Assembly (NCBI RefSeq): GCF_000834015.1 | Contig: NZ_JXQI01000060.1 | Span: 1 to 64,000, forward strand | Reading direction: 5' to 3' | Source: Prevotella pectinovora | GTDB taxonomy: Bacteria > Bacteroidota > Bacteroidia > Bacteroidales > Bacteroidaceae | DNA: 64,000 bases | Shown here: piece after piece, positions 61,473 through 64,000 of the stretch | Numbering within the stretch: the stretch's first letter is position 1 | How the letters are laid out: each line of letters starts with the position of its first letter | Made by a program: the position numbers and the translations under genes | The notes under the pieces: generated by a model | What the model saw: only the letters and a program-made list of their open reading frames with translations | Told to the model about the DNA's origin: nothing | Database searches by the model: none

Positions 61473-63662
61473 ATGGCTAATTTAAGATTCCAGGTTGTAG
61501 AAGAGGCGTTCAAGAAACGCCCTGAAGAAGTTATAGCACCGGTGGAACGTCCGTCAGAGTATTTCGGAAAATACGTTTTCAACCGTGCCAAAATGTACAA
61601 ATACCTGCCAGCCGACGTCTACGACAAGCTCATAGACGTAATTGACAATGGCGCCACACTCGACCGCAGCATCGCCAACGCCGTGGCTAACGGCATGAAG
61701 CAATGGGCTGAGGAGAATGGCGTGACACACTACACACACTGGTTCCAGCCGCTCACCGGCGGAACAGCAGAGAAGCACGATGCCTTCATCGAGCACGACG
61801 GCAAGGGAGGAATGATTGAGGAATTCTCCGGCAAGCTGCTCGTGCAGCAGGAGCCTGATGCCAGCTCATTCCCAAGCGGCGGAATCCGCAACACCTTCGA
61901 GGCGCGCGGATATTCGGCATGGGACCCTACATCGCCTGTCTTCATCATAGACGACACTCTCTGCATCCCTACAGTTTTCATATCATACACCGGAGAGGCG
62001 CTCGACTACAAGGCTCCGCTGCTCCGCGCGCTGCACGCCGTAAACGTGGCTGCAACGAACGTATGCCATTATTTCGACCCTAAGGTGTCAAAGGTGACTT
62101 CCAACCTGGGATGGGAGCAGGAATACTTCCTCGTGGATGCCGACCTATACAGTGCCCGCCCTGACCTCATGCTCACCGGCCGCACACTCATGGGACACGA
62201 CTCTGCAAAGAACCAGCAGATGGACGACCACTACTTCGGAACGATTCCTGACCGTGTGCAGGCGTTCATGAAGGATCTTGAGATACAGGCTCTCGAACTA
62301 TCTATCCCATGCAAGACACGCCACAACGAGGTGGCACCAAACCAGTTTGAGATAGCTCCTATTTTTGAGGAGACAAACCTCGCCGTAGACCACAACATGC
62401 TGCTCATGTCGCTCATGAAGAAGGTGGCTCGCAAGCATGGATTCATAGTATTGCTTCACGAGAAACCGTTCGCCGGCATCAACGGCAGCGGAAAGCACAA
62501 CAACTGGAGCTTGTCTACCGACACCGGCGTGCTGCTCCATGCTCCCGGCAAGACTCCGGAGGCAAACCTGCGCTTCGTGACATTCATCGTGGAAACACTG
62601 ATGGGTGTATACCGCCACAACGGACTGCTCAAGGCGTCTATCATGAGCGCCACAAACGCTCACCGTCTGGGTGCCAACGAGGCTCCTCCAGCAATCATAT
62701 CGTCATTCCTCGGTTCGCAGCTCACCCAGCTGCTCGACAAGATAGAAAACAGCGACAGCGAGGATGTGTTCAACATGGCGGGCAAACAGGGAATGAAGAT
62801 GGACATTCCGGAAATTCCAGAACTGCTCATCGACAACACCGACCGCAACCGCACATCGCCTTTCGCATTCACCGGAAACCGCTTCGAGTTCCGTGCCGTG
62901 GGTTCTGAGGCTAACTGTGCCGCAGCGATGATCGCTCTGAACTCTGCCGTGGCAGAGGCTCTGGTTGACTTCAAGACTCGTGTTGACGCTCTCATCGAGA
63001 AGGGCGAGGACAAGGTAAAAGCTATCATCGACGTTCTGCGCCAGGACATCAAGACCTGCAAGCCTATACGCTTCGACGGCAACGGCTATTCTGACGAATG
63101 GGTAGAGGAGGCAAAGAAGCGCGGACTGGACTGCGAGACAAGCTGTCCGGTGATTTTCGACAACTATCTGAGCGACTCTTCCGTAGAGATGTTCACAAAG
63201 CTGGGCGTTATGACGAAGAAGGAGCTTGAGGCGCGCAACGAGGTGAAATGGGAGACCTACACCAAGAAAATCCAGATAGAGGCACGTGTGATGGGCGACC
63301 TCACGATGAACCACATCATTCCTGTTGCCACCCACTATCAGAGCATGCTGCTGAAAAACGTGCAGAACATGCGTCTGGTGTTCCCGGAGGAAAAGGCTGA
63401 AAAGCTGAGCTCGAGAAACATCAAGATTATCGAGGACATCGCCGAGCGCACACAGATTATCGAGAAGGGTGTGGAGGAACTGGTCAACGCACGCAAGGTG
63501 GCAAACAAGCTTACCGACGAGCGTGCCAAGGCTGTGGCATACCACGACACGGTGGCCCCTAAGATGGAGCAGATTCGCTACCACATCGACAAGCTGGAGC
63601 TCACGGTGAGCGACGAGCTGTGGACGCTGCCTAAGTATCGCGAACTGCTGTTCATCAGATAA
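61473..63662 (+). CDS. glnN: Glutamine synthetase type III
   Basis: This 729-residue GSIII enzyme forms glutamine from glutamate, ammonia and ATP, and is the main type in Bacteroidetes. The N-terminal segment FGKYVFNRAKMYKYLP is family specific. The catalytic part has HYTHWFQPLTGGTAEKHDAF, the WEQEYFLVD metal site, and RHNEVAPNQFEIAPIFEETN. GINGSGKHNNWSLSTD and NRTSPFAFTGNRFEFRAVGS complete the active site. The length is that of type III, not the shorter type I. It has its own promoter and terminator. Confidence 0.97.
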   Translation: MANLRFQVVEEAFKKRPEEVIAPVERPSEYFGKYVFNRAKMYKYLPADVYDKLIDVIDNGATLDRSIANAVANGMKQWAEENGVTHYTHWFQPLTGGTAEKHDAFIEHDGKGGMIEEFSGKLLVQQEPDASSFPSGGIRNTFEARGYSAWDPTSPVFIIDDTLCIPTVFISYTGEALDYKAPLLRALHAVNVAATNVCHYFDPKVSKVTSNLGWEQEYFLVDADLYSARPDLMLTGRTLMGHDSAKNQQMDDHYFGTIPDRVQAFMKDLEIQALELSIPCKTRHNEVAPNQFEIAPIFEETNLAVDHNMLLMSLMKKVARKHGFIVLLHEKPFAGINGSGKHNNWSLSTDTGVLLHAPGKTPEANLRFVTFIVETLMGVYRHNGLLKASIMSATNAHRLGANEAPPAIISSFLGSQLTQLLDKIENSDSEDVFNMAGKQGMKMDIPEIPELLIDNTDRNRTSPFAFTGNRFEFRAVGSEANCAAAMIALNSAVAEALVDFKTRVDALIEKGEDKVKAIIDVLRQDIKTCKPIRFDGNGYSDEWVEEAKKRGLDCETSCPVIFDNYLSDSSVEMFTKLGVMTKKELEARNEVKWETYTKKIQIEARVMGDLTMNHIIPVATHYQSMLLKNVQNMRLVFPEEKAEKLSSRNIKIIEDIAERTQIIEKGVEELVNARKVANKLTDERAKAVAYHDTVAPKMEQIRYHIDKLELTVSDELWTLPKYRELLFIR

Positions 63663-63781
63663 CGGCGGCTAACAGAAAAAGAGTTTGAAAAGACGTCATG
63701 GGGATTTTAGATTGGTCCCTCTGATATGACTACACATATTTATATGTACAATCTATTTCTTTTATTGGTTGTTTAAGTTTG

Positions 63782-63822
63782 GGGCTGCCTGGTTGTGAAA
63801 CCGTGCAGTCCTTTTTTATTAC
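63782..63822 (+). terminator. Terminator of the glutamine synthetase gene
   Basis: GGGCTGC pairs with GCAGTCC, followed by six T. The stop is about 120 bases upstream. Confidence 0.75.
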
Positions 63823-63872
63823 CAAGAAAAGAGAAAACAAGAAAAACGATTTGTGAATATTTTGGACACAGT

Positions 63873-63920
63873 TTTGGGCACCACCGTGCCCACTTGTGGC
63901 AACGGTGGTGCCCATTTCCT
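63873..63920. repeat. GGGCAC...GTGCCC hairpins related to the long repeat
   Basis: GGGCACCACCGTGCCC and a following GGCAACGGTGGTGCCC form nested hairpins like the start of the long repeats at 24.3 and 58.4 kb. The remaining bases to 64000 hold no gene I recognise. Confidence 0.45.
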
Positions 63921-64000
63921 GGAGAATTGCTATCCTTTCCAATGATTGTGATTTGGCTGTTTGACTCCACGTAAAACCGGGAATCATCTCACCATCACCT

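Noticed and set aside
63730..63987. 85-codon minus-strand frame at the window end
   Set aside because: It crosses the glutamine synthetase terminator and the hairpin repeat; composition is not protein-like.

Overview
The window looks like a chromosomal segment from a Bacteroidales bacterium, most likely Prevotella or a close relative. The evidence is: promoters of the Bacteroidetes type (TTTG, about 20 bases, TAnnTTTG) ahead of many genes; the type IX secretion genes porT, porU and porV; the conserved porU-porV-ispF order; glutamine synthetase III; the dapF-dapL pair; a membrane pyrophosphatase; and a hut operon with fused ftcD. Most of the window is ordinary housekeeping DNA of moderate GC. 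One AT-rich accessory island lies at about 19.1-23.2 kb.

Layout. 0.3-10.7 kb: ferredoxin, porT, sodium-pumping pyrophosphatase, an MBL-fold hydrolase, tRNA-Lys, a porin, a Gate-domain membrane protein, an AI-2E-family permease, and divergent tdk and rsmI. 10.8-19.1 kb: envelope genes (coiled-coil lipoprotein, NlpC/P60 hydrolase, CapA-like protein, a 5'-nucleotidase split over two genes, and a large GH85 endoglycosidase). 19.1-23.2 kb: a maturase-less group IIC intron directly behind a terminator, a long structured leader, a putative abortive-infection gene, and a Big2-repeat surface protein with a type IX sorting-like tail. 23.4-26.4 kb: tRNA-Met, a START-like protein, a long non-coding repeat, and an ECF sigma / one-TM protein / Spy-like module. 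26.5-32 kb: surface polysaccharide genes (flippase, LicD, IspD-like cytidylyltransferase, SDR, glycosyltransferase). 32-39 kb: the complete hut operon (ftcD-hutU-hutH-hutI, minus strand), which takes histidine to glutamate. 39-43 kb: an acetyltransferase gene and the rplM-rpsI-rpsB-tsf translation genes. 43-50.7 kb: a hypothetical protein, an FAH-family enzyme, porU, porV, and a DUF559 nuclease cassette fused in frame to ispF. 50.9-57.9 kb: a broken DUF805 gene, a four-helix-bundle protein, a membrane MutS-like ATPase, rplS, a sugar transporter and an iron alcohol dehydrogenase. 58-63.7 kb: a second copy of the non-coding repeat, then dapF, dapL and glnA of type III.

The most unusual material is outside the standard gene list: the DUF559 cassette with palindromic inverted-repeat ends that has replaced the start of ispF; the island, whose leader has mutually exclusive helices ahead of the abortive-infection gene; a roughly 410-430 bp dispersed non-coding repeat (24.3 and 58.4 kb) with 81 identical leading bases; twelve CTAG sites in exact 9-bp phase (52.3 kb); several short tandem arrays in front of genes; and a recurring CTAATGACCG hairpin family used as terminators and leader elements.

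All calls were made by eye from the sequence. No database search was run.
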